Position numbers and translations under genes: made by a program. Below the pieces are notes generated by a model that worked only from the letters and a program-made list of their open reading frames with translations, did not search any database and was not told the origin of the DNA. Shown piece after piece: positions 35,585 to 48,373 of a stretch of DNA of 64,000 bases. This stretch comes from Castanea sativa. Taxonomy: Eukaryota > Streptophyta > Magnoliopsida > Fagales > Fagaceae. Positions within the stretch are counted from its first letter, which is position 1. The number at the start of each line of letters is the position of its first letter. The stretch spans positions 13,861,001-13,925,000 of the forward strand of contig NC_134013.1 of NCBI RefSeq assembly GCF_040712315.1, written 5' to 3'.

Positions 35585-38500
35585 TTAGTGAGGCTTGAAA
35601 AAGCTAACTTCAATGCCTGTGTCTATTACAACATAAATCCCAGCTGCGATCAGTACCACGCTAAGAATCATGCCTGACAGTCCTAGCACCCAATTTAGCC
35701 ACCACATTATGCCATATTTCTTGGGCTTCTTAATCCTTAACCACATAAAACAAGGATAAGCAAAAGTGACTGGTACTGCAATCCCTCCTATCAAACCTGC
35801 AAGGCTACCCAAGAATGGGATAGCCACTGCTACAAAAAAGCATCCATAACCAAACATGGCTCGGAAACCAGACCTCAGCCACCATGGACATGGTTTATTT
35901 TTCCTCTTAGTGTATTTGGATTCCATATCATCAAACATAGGCATTCCATAGATTTGGAATGAGGTCACTGCGTTAATTATGACTAATAAGCTTGTTAATG
36001 CTAAAACAAATTGCGAGGTGTCACGCCCATGGTACTGATAAATTGCTGTTAGCATCCCACCATTGGCTGGTATCTGGCAAAACAAAATTCATAAACATAG
36101 TTATTAATAATAATAACATGGACAGCTGCAGAGTCTTATAACTTGACTGATATTTTTCGATGTTTTCAATGGAGACAGTAATTAATCAAATGTGGAAAGT
36201 GCATTCTATATAAGCATCTTTATAATAAAATTCTCTTAGGTCCTTAATACCTTGTGTCCATAAGCCCAATATCCTCCAATTGCAAGGGGAAACAAGCACA
36301 TTGCGATGATTGCATAGGCAACTTTCACTCCTATCCACATTGGTACGTGGGATGGATTTTTTTCAGTCGAAGGCATGGTTGCCTGCAGTTGAAAAGCACT
36401 GAATTACTGATACATAATGTAATCCAACTGGTGATGTTTTCCCCTTTTGCTTTTGGTAGTACGACATTGTTTTGTATATTGTTTAAGATAGATTTGAAAA
36501 CTTTTCGATCTTCTTTTAACAGTGGCAATGGAAAGGAACCCTTTGGCCTCCTTTAATCTTAATTTGTAATAAATTCAAAAGCTTTCCAGCTGCAGCCTGA
36601 AAAAGAATGTTTTGGGGCTGGGAGGGGAAGGGCATGATAGAAGGAAAGTTAATTGTATCTGATTCACCAAACAAAAGTTGATCGTATCTGGATTTGATTT
36701 CAAATTATTTATTTGACTTGGGTCAATAAAAAACAGTATTTCTAAATTTTTATTAGATAAAATCTTTTTCCAAAACCAAGTTAGAGTTGGGTTTCAGTTA
36801 GCTCAACTGGTAAAGTCTTTGATAGTTGTATAATAGATCTGGAGTTCAATCCCCCTCTTACACTAAAAATTGATTGGTATTTTGGTTTGATGATAAAGAG
36901 CTATCATACCACCGTGCACTTTTGATGCGTTGGTCACTCCACAAGTATAAAAACTGTAGGGTGTGGGGAGGGAGTTTTACACATATTTACACTTAGATCT
37001 GTAGGGTGTGGGGAGGGAGTTTTACACATATTTACACTTAGATTAGTTTAGAGTAGAATTCTATCTTGTATATATAAAAAAAAAAAAAAACTATCATCAG
37101 GAGCTTGAAACTCTTTCAAAAAAAAAAAAATCAAGTGAGAGAGCAAGTTCTAATTAACTTAACTAGTAAAGTTTTCATATATAGAATAAGAGCTCAGGAG
37201 TTCAAACTCCACACACATTAAAAACATATTGATGTTTTAGTTTAATATAATAATTAAAAGGAGTAATCATCGTTGAGTGAATGTTATAAGTTAAAATCTT
37301 ATTGTATCTATATATATATATATATAAAACCAAACTAGAGACCTCTAACTCATTATGCATAAGAATATCTACATTTGATTCGTTAAAGCTTATTTCCACT
37401 GATTTATTTTGCTTAAAAATAAGTTGGGTACCAAAAAAAGAAAAAACTGAAAACGAAATAAAGTTATAAAAAGGTGTACGTAAGCCAAATAAATTGGCTT
37501 TTAATAAAAAGGTGTACGTGAGCCAAATAAATTGGCTTTTAAGCATCTCCAACAGCGAATTTTTTCACTCAAATTAGAGAGGAAAAGTTTCTTTTTCATT
37601 TTTTATGCTTACTTTTTTTAAATATACTTTTTAATGGTCTGTATTCTTTCTTTGTTCAGTTTAAATATTATTTCTCATTTATTCTTTAATCTTCATTTAT
37701 TTATTTCTTTAATCTTTTTGTATTCAAACCTACGGCTTCCGCCCCTTTCACTTTCAATTTACCCTCAAACCGAGATAGATCCAACAAATCTATGGACAAG
37801 CCCACAGATAAACCTACGCAAACTTATCCCAAAAACCACCCATCTCAGAATGTAAGGGCGTCAAAATTGAAGTGATGGGATAGAGAAAACCAAATCAGGG
37901 TGGCAATGAGTTTCTTTAGTGATTTGCTGGAGAGGGGGTGAGAGATTGTGTTTGAACCAATGAGAGGTTGCTTGCTCTTTACTCGTCTGAGATTTTTTGT
38001 GAAGAGCATTTCCATTTCGAGTCTTCCTTCCCACTGCCAAGTGTATGGGGAGGCCAAATTAGTGTCGTGTTCTATGATTAGTTTTATGAAAAAGTAATTG
38101 TATTTTGTGTGAAAGAATGTTTAGTTGTGGGGAGAGAGAGAGAGAGAGAGGGAGGGAGTTTTGTAGAGATGTTGAAAGGAAAGAGAAATAATTAATATCT
38201 TATTTCAGCTTTAGAATCATTTTAAGCCAAGTAATTCTTTTACCGATCTACATTGACTCTCTTTTTCTAAAGAGTTACGTTAGTTGAGAAAAAAAGCTTC
38301 TCTATTTTGTTAGACCTACATTTTAAGGGTTTATTCTCTAAAATAAAGATGAATTTGGATTTGGATTTGGCTAGTCCGTTGGACACACTCTATGCTAGGC
38401 CAAATTAGCTCTAAGTAATTTAAATTAGTCACATTATTATTAACAGGCAATTATGCGTTAGAAAATATACATGATGTTTATTTGAACTGCCACATACTGG

Positions 38501-41500
38501 GTTGAAGGAGCTTTCCTCCAAAATGGTTGAAAGAAAATTTCATTTATTTTTACAGATATGAAGTATAACATTGTGGTTTTAAATTTTTTAGCATTGGACA
38601 TCTATATAGACATCTTAAAATGATTTCGAGACCATCTTTAAGAGCATTGTGTAAATTAAAATCTTGAAAAAAATACCCATTTTCACTCACTCTCATAAGC
38701 TATGTCACTTGGGCCCACAACAGTAACCTTGTGAGTAAGAAGTGAAATTTTCAGTTTGAGCAATGCTATGTATCAAAAAAATTTGATAATATTGTTTTAC
38801 AATAATTTTGAGTTGGCAAATTTGTATTGGTTCTTATTTAAGCTCAAACTAAATATCAATTTGTAATGAAGATTATTTTTTAGGGGTGCTATCATATAGG
38901 ATGTATGTCCATTTTCCTACCAGATGGGAGCCATAGTAAGGAAGCTTTAATTGCTAAGGATATTCTAGTGAGGAACTGGGCAGAGCAGTTGGGCTGGGAC
39001 CAAAATGTGTTTGAATTTCGAGTACAAGTGGGCATGAAAATGTTATTATTAAACTAATCCTATATTAAGGGAAATAAAGAAGAGAAAAGTTTGAAGGAAG
39101 GAATTAAAAAAAATGATTGGAATGTCCTTAGTTCTAGGAGTATATTTTGACTGGCTAAACTTGTTGCACACAAGTTGATTTTCACAATTTTAATACAAAG
39201 ACACGTCACAAACTCTACTAAAAAATCATGATAACTTTTAAAATGAAGATTGACAAGTTATACTGCACTCAATATATTCTTTTAAATAATATAAAATGAT
39301 TATTTTTTTTTTTTTTTAAGAAATGAAACACAAAGGAGAAAGGGAGAATGAATGGACTATCTTTTTTTATTCTAGGAATGGGTAATATGGAATTAGACCA
39401 ATCAGGGCAGCATTTGAAATTGGGGATTATAACCCCAAAAGAAAAAGCAGGACTAACCACTACCACCACCATCTATTGTATATATATCATTATAAAGACA
39501 AAAAATGGGGGCATGACTCATGGGTTCTATGGTAAGGGTGGAAATGGATATCATATGGGCTCCTTTGTATAATTTATTATCATCCAAGAGCGAATAAACA
39601 AACTTCATTCTGTCCAAAAAAATAAGGGGAAAAGTTTACCTGAATTTCAAGTGTAAGGTTATGGCCTCTAAAAGCAAATGCCATGATACCAAGGGCATTT
39701 AGAACGCTGAAAATCATAGCCATGTTGTCGTTCTCTTTGACTGGGTCATAAGAAACACCATCAAGCCTGCCCGAGGTGACAGACACAAGCCACATAATAG
39801 TACAATAGGCTATGGCTGTGGCTGCACCAATTAGTGAGACCCCGGCTATGGAATTCAAGTTTGGGAGCTGTGACAGAACCACCGCAGCACATGTAAACAC
39901 TAAGTACCATTCCACATTTGTTAATGGCTTTGCGGAGCAGCCGTGGCCACACACTATTTGGAAGAAAATCTTCATGGTTGAACCTCCAATGATAATCAGG
40001 GCAACACATGTTCCGCCTGATAGATACATTATTGGAAACAGAGCAAAAATCTTCCCCATTCTTTCACCTTGAGAGGAAGAGGAATACATATCGTTATTTA
40101 TTTCTATATACCATATTGAGTTCTTAATCATCAAAATAGCTAAGCTCATTTGAGCTTAGAGTAATAATGAAACACGATAATTATTCTTAATTACTTATCT
40201 CAAAAGCTTAAATCGTTAAGAAATAAAGAAATTTAATTATTTAAAAATTATTTAAACTGAATAAGTGCAGTTGCGAATTACGGATTACGAGAATATTTGG
40301 AGTTGGGATGGGGCGGATATATTCATTTTAAATAGGCTTTAATTTTTAAGAATGTAAAAAGCCTCCTATCCCTTTTTACATGATATTTGTGGCAGACACA
40401 TTAATCTTATTATCACTCTTTGGATGAAGACACATTTCGTTCACCCTCAATCATTTTCATCCCCATACACAGTTGGACAGTGATTAGTTTTTTCACATGC
40501 TTCCTTTACTTTTCTTCAATTTTCGTTTCCTTTTTGGCCAAACTTCATGACATATTCACGTACTTAATGAGGTACCAAGTCAACAAAAGTTAGCTAGCAA
40601 ATATTTGTATTCACACATAACAGTTTTGATAATTTTTTTCCACATAATATGACATAATAGGATTGGTACATAATAAAGCAAATGCCATTAATGGGCACAA
40701 GTGAGTCCAGTCAAAGTAATGTTACTTTCAGCAAAAAAAGTCAAAGTAATGTTACTTGACTTTTCAATTATAACATATTATAAATAATTGCAGAAAAAAT
40801 GTAATGTCTGGCAGTGCTATATTCATATTCATTAGTTAAGTAAATTTAAAATAAATCCTGTAAATACAATATTTGTGAACCAGTGAGTACATGTTAGTGA
40901 AAATTGAGATCCTTCTATAAACTGTTTTATACTTTTTATTATTTTTAAAAAAAAATGAAGTAAAAGAAACCAAATTATGGCTACTTGATTACATTAAATA
41001 TGATGATCTTCTTGGAGTTTTTAGAAAGTAGGTTCAATTATTAAATTTATCGTATCACAATAACTTAAAATTTAGGATAATCAGTATTTAACAGAGATTT
41101 TAGTACCAAAACTGTGATGAGGTGCGGAGAAACCCGGGAAATGTAAAAGGGTACTAACCAAAGGAAGCGCTGAAAAGTTGGAAATATCTGCTATAACGCA
41201 TCCCAGTTTGGGTGGATTCATGTAGCTTCACCAACAGCCAAAGTGTGTAAAGCTGCCACACAAACGCCACTGTCAAGCATATTATTCCCCATGTCCTGCA
41301 ATCAAAGATAATAATAAGAACCAAGACAAGTTCTAAAAGATATGGACTTTAAAATTAGCTGCTTAATTGTGTAGTTCTACAACAATTACTAGGCCAATTA
41401 ACTGTCTGTAATCCACATGGCTTTCAAGAACTGCAATCACACCCTCTATACATGTACATGTACTGCTACAGTATGTGGGATTACACACTACATATTTGAC

Positions 41501-42272
41501 AAAGAAGGATTACATATAGTCCAACAAATCAAACCAATAGTTCATAGAAAATAATATAGTACACATGCACAACGCACATCAAGTCCAGAAGATAATATTA
41601 TGTGGTATATATATATACCTTGACATGGTAGAAATATTTTAATTTAAATTACGTAACAAATTTTTTAAAACAAATTTTTATGAGAAAATCATTTTCTTCT
41701 GCAGTTACTATCCATGTATTGACGAAAATCACATTCAATGGGGCATATTGCAAGCGATCTTATTGTATGAAGTGTCGAATTTAAGCCATCCTATTCCTAT
41801 CCTATGTATTATATGTAAATTTTTTTTAAAATTTGCAATTGTTTAATGAGAGGTATTAGGAGGCTTACCATCCAAGAATGGTAAAGGCCACAGGAAGTAC
41901 AAGTGCTTGAATTCCAATTCCAGAGCAAAGAGTATGAAAGGCAGCGTAGTATGCATTGCCATTCCTTGACTCTGTGATGGGAAGCCAAGCATCCTGTGGA
42001 TCAAGCTTGGTGAGTTGAATAGCCTTCCTAATTGGGCTACTCAAGGGTGTGAAGAAGTTAGAAGTGTGAGAAGGCTTTGGTGTGGCCTTGTTTGCAACTA
42101 CAATTGCACCATTAGAATCTGCAGGTTCTATTGGGAATAGCAATGGTTTTCTTGACAAAGATGGTGAATTGTACTGAGACTGCATGGGAGGGGCTGACAC
42201 GACGTGAGCCCCAAAATCCATTGCCGGTCTTGATGGGATAGCAGAGCTCTCCTCCTCAACAAAGTCACCCAT
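35585..42272 (-). CDS. LHT8: LHT8-type amino acid transporter, copy B
   Basis: Five exons read 42272-41869, 41295-41159, 40067-39640, 36382-36251 and 36073-35585, with GT-AG splices in phases 2, 1, 0, 0, the same plan as copy A. The product is 529 residues. The N-terminus (about 95 residues, Pro/Ser-rich) is longer than in copy A, but the MQGYLEEVGHF segment is missing: PIRKAIQ runs directly into LTKLDPQDAWLPI. Membrane motifs are kept: FPIMYLSGGTC, FAFRGHNLTLEIQ, GGYWAYG, CPWWLRSGFRA. About ten membrane helices are expected from the family; a proton-coupled amino acid carrier at the plasma membrane is likely, substrate unknown. Intron 3 is 3257 bp and contains SINEs, whereas copy A has its long intron at position 2. 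No break was seen, so both copies look functional. Confidence 0.93.
36790..37130 (+). mobile_element. tRNA-derived SINE, family C, split copy
   Basis: It starts near GGGTTTCAGTTAGCTCAACT, an A-box-like stretch, and continues with B-box-like GGAGTTCAATCC. It is interrupted at 36908-37090 by a family B SINE and resumes with CTATCATCAGGAGCTTGAAA and an A-run. The uninterrupted copy at about 37143-37328 shows that the two parts belong together. It is in intron 3 of transporter copy B. Confidence 0.65.
36908..37090 (+). mobile_element. tRNA-derived SINE, family B, inside a family C SINE
   Basis: It is flanked by CTATCAT on both sides (36901-36907 and 37091-37097) and ends in an A-rich tail. Inside, a 45-bp stretch beginning CTGTAGGGTGTGGGGAGGG is present twice in tandem (36954 and 36999). 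Confidence 0.75.
37143..37328 (+). mobile_element. tRNA-derived SINE, family C, uninterrupted copy
   Basis: It reads CAAGTTCTAATTAACTTAAC, then B-box-like AGGAGTTCAAACTCC, and later TAATCATCGTTGAG, which matches the joined flanks of the split copy at 36790-37130. It ends at a TA-rich tail. Confidence 0.6.
37473..37548 (+). repeat. 38-bp tandem duplication
   Basis: A unit beginning GGTGTACGT(A/G)AGCC is present twice, at 37473 and 37511. It is followed by AGCATCTCCAACAGCG, a typical MITE-like start with no matching right end found. Confidence 0.75.
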
Positions 42273-42353
42273 ATATCTTTATCTTTTCACTCTCCTGATC
42301 TATTCCTTTCCCTTGCCCTCTTCACACTATATGACCAACAAGAAAATGCTTAG

Positions 42354-42361
42354 AATATATA
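42354..42361 (-). promoter_or_regulatory. Probable TATA box of transporter copy B
   Basis: TATATATT on the minus strand lies about 85 bases before the start codon at 42272. Confidence 0.5.
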
Positions 42362-44636
42362 GTTTTTTTCATGCAAAACATAAAGAGAGGGACTTGGGTT
42401 CAGGGGTAAACAACTTTTGTTGACCGGCGCTTAATTATGAAAGCACTAGGTAGCAATTTGACCAACTGCTTTCGCTGAACATGCATTGCATTATTATTAT
42501 TATTTTTCCTTTCTTGTGGGTTCAGTGTGGAGTTCATGACTTGTTGTCATAGATGAAAATGAAGCAAAGCAACAACACTTTGTGGTCTTTTTTTTGATAA
42601 ATTATATTCCAATATTTGATACTCTCTCCATTTCTCTTGGAATTTTTAGGCGAATAGTGATTTTATGGTCACTACATGTTTTATTGTATAACCTTTACAA
42701 AACTAATTTATCATCTTTTAAATATAAAATAAAAATAAATTTATTTATTTATTATATTGTTGATTACATTCATTATATGTACATTAGTTTATAACTTCTT
42801 GGAGTAGCTAGAATCGATAATAGCTTTAGTATTTTTCTTAATCAAAACTCTCAAGTTAGAAGTTAAAACTTAAAACAAAGTCAACATTTAATTCAGAGTT
42901 TGCCTCTTTTCTTAACTTCACCCATGAAAACACTATTTGATACGACTCATTAAGCAAGAGAGGCAGCAGTCTCTCAATATCTTGGTCTCTTTACCATGAT
43001 ACGTACCCTGTTGATTGCTAATCAAGTACCATGAAAACAATGTGTAATTGCTAAAATCAAAGTGCTAGCCTATTGTCTTGCATAGGTGCATGAAGATTCA
43101 TCCTAGTGTTTTGAACTTTCAATAGGATTCTGGCCTATTTCACCGTAATTTAAGAAATAAGCAAATTGCAACCGGTATGAAATTGGAGTCTTATTGAAAC
43201 TCTCTAGTCTATATAAGCATATTTATAGATACGTATAAAATATAATAATATTTATAGTTAAGTTGAGCCTCATGTTTACGAGTTTGTTTGTGAGCACATT
43301 ATTATGTTTTGGTTTAGCTCATTTAATAATAATGCCCTAAACTTGAACTTGAATTTGTCTTGTTTTCTAAATAAAAGAACACATATAAACCTTTACTCAC
43401 TTCAAACTTGAGCTATTTATAAATAGTTTGATTCATTTACAGTCTTAATTAGTAACGCATAAAGTTCAAATACAAATACCATTATTGAATTTGAGTCTTA
43501 AGGGGATTCTAGATTTTCATTTATTTTCTCTATGGACTCCATGCCTCACTTTTTTTTTTTTTAATATAGCTTCCAAACCATGTCTAAATATTATATGCTG
43601 CCAAGGCTCCGGTTAATAAATTTTAAAATTAATTAATAATATGGAGGCGAAGGAAGTTTTCAGTTATTTTCCTCGGTGGAGACTTTTTTTTTTTTTTTTT
43701 TGGAGAAGGCGCGGAGACCTGAAAGAACAACCAACAATTTTTTAATTTTTAATTAATCCCATTTCCTTAAAAAACATAATAATAATAATAATAATAATAC
43801 TAATAATAACAGCCTATGATATGGTGCCATGAGTAATAACAAGCTGCTTTTTTTTCTTTTTTCTTTTTTGGCTAACAAGGATGTTCAGAACTATTCAGGA
43901 CGTGACTCTTCCCCTAAATAATCATAAACTGCAATTGATATTAATAAGAAAAAATTTGCAAGGAAAGGTAAAAAATATTATTTTAGAAGTTAATTTATAT
44001 TTAAGGGCACATTTTGATCAACGTTAATAAAATATCAACGAAAACAAGATGTCGAGCTTTGCCTATATGTACAGTTATGCTATCCACATTGTTCACAACA
44101 ATCACTGAATTAGATTATAAAATTTTCACCTAATTCTCTATCTAATTTTACATCTGTAGTAATTAGTTAAGTTCAAGAAAATAACAATTTCTTTATAGTT
44201 ATTTGTTAGTCATTTCTACTTTTCTTTTTGGTCAACTTCGGCTTACTTCTCTGTACTTATAAATATGGAGTAGTCTTTTTTCTTCTTCTAGAAAAAGATA
44301 AGATAAATCAATTATTTTCTATAAAAAATTTAAAAAACCCTATGTAAAAGGTTTATTATGTGAACAGTGTACTTTAAAAATATATGTGTGAACAGTGTTG
44401 AGGACTTGTGAGTCTGACTTTATAAAGTTTAGACCAAACTTCTCGAAAGTTTGAAATTTTGCAACACAATTATGCAATTCCACGCTTGTAGAAAATTTCT
44501 ACGTTTCTGGGATTGGAAAATTTCTACGTTTCTGGGATTAGAAAAATATGGACAACCCTAATTTCCTTCAAGATTAAGCTATGCAATGTTTGATACGCTA
44601 GTGTACTAAGTCAAGATTTGAAATATAGAAATTTGC
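42362..44636. other. Spacer upstream of transporter copy B
   Basis: No gene is recognised. It has an (ATA)n or (ATT)n tract near 43776-43800. A 25-bp stretch beginning GAAAATTTCTACGTTTCTGG is duplicated in tandem at 44491 and 44516. Confidence 0.5.
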
Positions 44637-44843
44637 AACCCAGTGGGGTTGGCCAAGAGGTTGGGCACTTGGTCTCAAAGTGGCTGTCTTGAGTTTGACT
44701 AAGAGCTCCCTAGTTCAAGTCCAGACACTGGAACTTTGAAAAAACTCATTGGGCCAGCGATTTACCCCATTATGGGCCCACTTGTTGCGAACAGTGATTA
44801 ATCTCTTGTTGAAAGCTTTGAGGAACATTGTGGGAAACCAAAA

Positions 44844-44869
<26 letters not shown>
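44637..44869 (+). mobile_element. tRNA-derived SINE, family D
   Basis: A 14-bp duplication ATATAGAAATTTGC flanks it (44623-44636 and 44870-44883). Polymerase III boxes are visible as GTTGGCCAAGAGGTTGG and AGTTCAAGTCC. It ends in an A-run and (TA)n tail. Confidence 0.85.
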
Positions 44870-44874
<5 letters not shown>

Positions 44875-45190
44875 GAAATTTGCGACATTGTCAATTAAAT
44901 TATTGTCTTGACTCAAGCGCGTCTAATTATAGTTACCGTTGGTGTCTGTTAGTGTTTCCGTTGTATGTAATTCTCCACATGGTTGGCTAAGGACAATAAT
45001 TGTATTACCAAAAGTTTTTTAATTCAGTTCATAATTTTTAACATTTTCAATAAAGATGTCTAATATTCAAATATTGTTCCCCTCATTATAACTAGCAAGT
45101 TTGTCAAAAAATTAAGAAACACAAAATGTTATATTTTTTAATATTTCATAACTGGTTGGACTAGTCTTTTGATAAGTGGAGGAGGGATGC

Positions 45191-45625
45191 AAGCAAGGAT
45201 GCCATGGGTAAGTTGCGATTTGGGGGCTCCAAATCCTAGCTAAATATCTTGTCCAATAAGGTGCCAATTTCGAATTTCACACCACAATATGTCTATAACA
45301 CTACCACTTTTGGTTTAGAGAGAGAAAGAGAGGATGAACTTGGATATACCAAGTCTGTCTTTACACATATCTCGGGTGAGTAAAGGATTTGAGTGGTTGC
45401 TCGTGTGCAAGCAAGGACACCATGGGTTTGCCCAAATCCTAGCTAAATATTTTGACTAATAAGGTGTCAATTTCAAATTTCATACTACTGTATGTCTACT
45501 AACACTATTGCATTTGATTTAGAGAGAGGGAGAGAGAGGATGAACTTGGAGATACGAACTCTGATTTTTACACATACCTTAGGTGAGTAGAGGATTTAAG
45601 TGGTTGCTCGTGTGCAAGTCATTGG
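45191..45625 (+). repeat. 227-bp tandem repeat, two copies plus a stub
   Basis: Units begin CAAGCAAGGA at 45191 and 45418, both followed by CATGGGT and later AAATCCTAGCTAAATAT, AGAGGATGAACTTGGA and GTGGTTGCTCGTGTGC. A third start, CAAGTCATTGG, is seen at 45615. No function is apparent. Confidence 0.7.
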
Positions 45626-45959
45626 TTGCATGCTTGTGTGGGCCCTATTGTTGGCTGACATCAACATCAAGCAATGGTCCCACAAGAGGGACTCCAGGAA
45701 AAATTAGTTGGAGCTCCAATTTGATCCTACAAAACTTACCTGAAGTGTCTAAAGGACTCCAAAAATCTCATTTGAGCTCAACTCATTACTTCCATCCAAT
45801 GCATTGGAGCATTAGGTAAGGTACAAGACCAATGCGTGGCCAATTTTGAACACGTGCTGTGTTCTATTCAAATGCAGTGCTCAAATGCACTAGACAGAAG
45901 CCAAACTCTATTACTTATTGCTCTTCTTATGATGTTTTGAATTTAACATTAATGTTTTT

Positions 45960-46640
45960 GTTGTTAAAACCACAGCAATAGTTTATGTAAAAGCACGAAA
46001 TCCGGTAACCCAAGCCCACTTAGAATAGCGGGATTAAAGTTCCCAAACTCGGCCAAAATTAATAGATACTTGTAAAGAGAGTGGGATGAACAAGTTTGGG
46101 CTTTGTCCGAGGACATAGATAGAGTAGGAGAAATAAGAGGTCTAAGATTTAGATATATAGATGAACCTTTACAAGCTTGCCCAAGGACAATGTTCTTGGA
46201 TTTTACAAGTACTATTCACTCTCTTTCTCTCGGTTTCTGTTCTAGCTGTGATCTCTTTTTCTTGATTCTTTTTCTCTGGATCCCCTCTGTCTGAGAATCC
46301 TTTTCTTTATTTACTCCATGGCCTTTTACATCATACCCCTCCATCTACAATTTTCCTAAATCTCCTTAGGACACTTGTCCCATTAGAATTCTGGTAAAGG
46401 TGGTGGAAGGAGTTGCTGAGCTGTGAATCCACTGTTCAGATCACTTTCTCATTAATGCAGCTGATAAAGCTATTGCCAACCATTTAATGTAGAGGAATAG
46501 GTAAGACTTTACAAGAAACTTACCATTATTATACTCCCTAAGGACACCCTGTCACTTCTCATTCGCCTCTTCGTGAGGAACAACTGAAGGCTATAGTAGT
46601 GTTTTCAATCTTCGGTTCTCGAGTCCCCACAGTTTACACT
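45960..46640 (+). other. Possible gypsy solo LTR, uncertain
   Basis: It begins TGTTAAAACCACAGC and has the CCGGTAACCCAAGCCC and pyrimidine-rich texture of some gypsy LTRs, but no end or duplication could be fixed. Confidence 0.25.
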
Positions 46641-46912
46641 TACAACCCAAAAGGCATAGAACATAGATTAAAAATAGAGAACGTAGACTGACCAGAAAAT
46701 AGTATATTATTTTTATTTATTTAATTATTAATTTAGTAATTAGGACATTTATTCTTCCTTCTTTTGAATCCTAGAAATGATTTAATTCTTCATTGAAACA
46801 CAAGGTAATAGTTTGGATTGCTTCATATACCACTTTGGGGCTATCACCATCTCTTTAATCTCTTTTGAATCTTTCAACGGGTTGACATGGGCTAAATTCC
46901 TTAAAGCATTAT

Positions 46913-47311
46913 TATTGGTGATGCTAAAAAGCTATATTACTGTTTTTAGCACCACCAAAGATTAAAAAAAAAAAAATGCTACAATGGTGGAGGGAAAGTC
47001 AAATTTTTTAGCTTTCCTGCTGTAGTGCACAGCAAAAGATGGTTGTGCACTGTAGCTAAGAAGTTAAAACAAATAATAATATTTTATTAAAAATTATTAT
47101 TTTATTGTGTTGGTGGTGGTGGTTGTTTTTTATATTTTATTGTAATAGATATATTATTTTATTGTGATGTTTATGTTATTTTATTGTGTTGAAAACTAAA
47201 ATAAAACCATTAATGTGGGGTATCTTGTAAAGTGAAAAGGTAAAATAGATAAAATAACTTTTAATGGAGCCAAGTAGCTAAAATTATGGCTCCACCAATT
47301 TGGATGCTCTT
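46913..47311. repeat. GAGCAT-ended element with CTGTAGTGCAC hairpin
   Basis: The left end has AAAGCATTATTATTGGTG and the right end on the minus strand AAGAGCATCCAAATTGGTGG. Inside, GCTGTAGTGCACA faces TGTGCACTGTAGC across a short loop. It resembles the element at 24349-25240. Confidence 0.5.
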
Positions 47312-47348
47312 ACAATGTATTCTATTGTTTTAACAATATCTTCTTATT

Positions 47349-48368
47349 TGATAGGCCAAAAATGTATTGACCCCTTGTGATGAATTAATTGATTAATTAT
47401 CCAAGTTTATTAATTAATTAAATTAACATGCAATGTACGTGACAGCACAAAAAAATCACCAATTAAAATAAAATGCAACGGAAAATAAAGTTAACATGGT
47501 GATTTGTTTACGAATGGGGAAAACCTACACGGCAAAAACTCCACCGAATGATTTTAAGGTCACCACTCCCGAAAATTCATTATTATCACAACAAGCGATT
47601 ACAAGTAAATGAATCTCAGTACCTTATACCAACCTTCAGTTGAACCCTTGCCATAATACTCAATTGAACTTGTTCTGTAATGATAATCTCTCATTTTAAT
47701 GCACGGCTCCTAGTACGTGACTAACCAATAGATGCGCGGATCCCAGTACGTAACTTGATTACCAACTTGAAAAAGATGTTGGCTGCAAAGTTCTTCAGTT
47801 CATCACACAATGAAGATCACGAAGTTGCTTGGTCACAAAACCTTACGGTATACAAACACAGCAGCTTCTTTAAGAGAAAGAAGAACTAGGGCAAATTCTG
47901 TCTCTGGTCACAATTTGCATAAACAAAATTTTGCTACACGCACGAGCAACTTGAGCAACCCTTGACGGCCCTTAAAATAATCTTTATATATGTTTAAGGT
48001 TGTGAGAAAAGAAGGCCCAAACATACATTCACGGATTGGAATGAAATCAGATCTGAAAAGCTGATTTTCATAAATCTCGACAGATACCCTATCTATCGAG
48101 TAGCTGTCGAGCCTCGGGTTAAAACAGCTTTTTAAGCCTCGAGAGATACTAGCTGTTGAGTTAACTGTCTAGCTTTAAAATCTAGCACTTCTTCATTTGA
48201 TTCTTGGACGGACTTGTATGGCTTTTAACACTTGAACTTGAAACATTGTTCCTTGAAGTATTAAACACATCCTAAATTTACCCAAATACAAATAAAGTGT
48301 GTTTTGTCAAAGGATTAGCCAATCCATGATAACATATGTTCCTAACATGAATCACATATGTTCTAACA
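47349..48368 (-). mobile_element. Solo LTR, copia-like
   Basis: On the minus strand it runs from TGTTAGAACATATGTG at 48368 to GGCCTATCA at 47349, 1020 bp with TG and CA ends. TTATT flanks both sides (47344-47348 and 48369-48373), the usual five-base LTR duplication. Only one LTR is present, so the interior was probably lost by LTR-LTR recombination. Confidence 0.7.
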
Positions 48369-48373
48369 TTATT

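Noticed and set aside
39812..40072. Plus-strand frame across exon 3 of copy B
   Set aside because: It is the complement of a well-supported exon with conserved transporter motifs.
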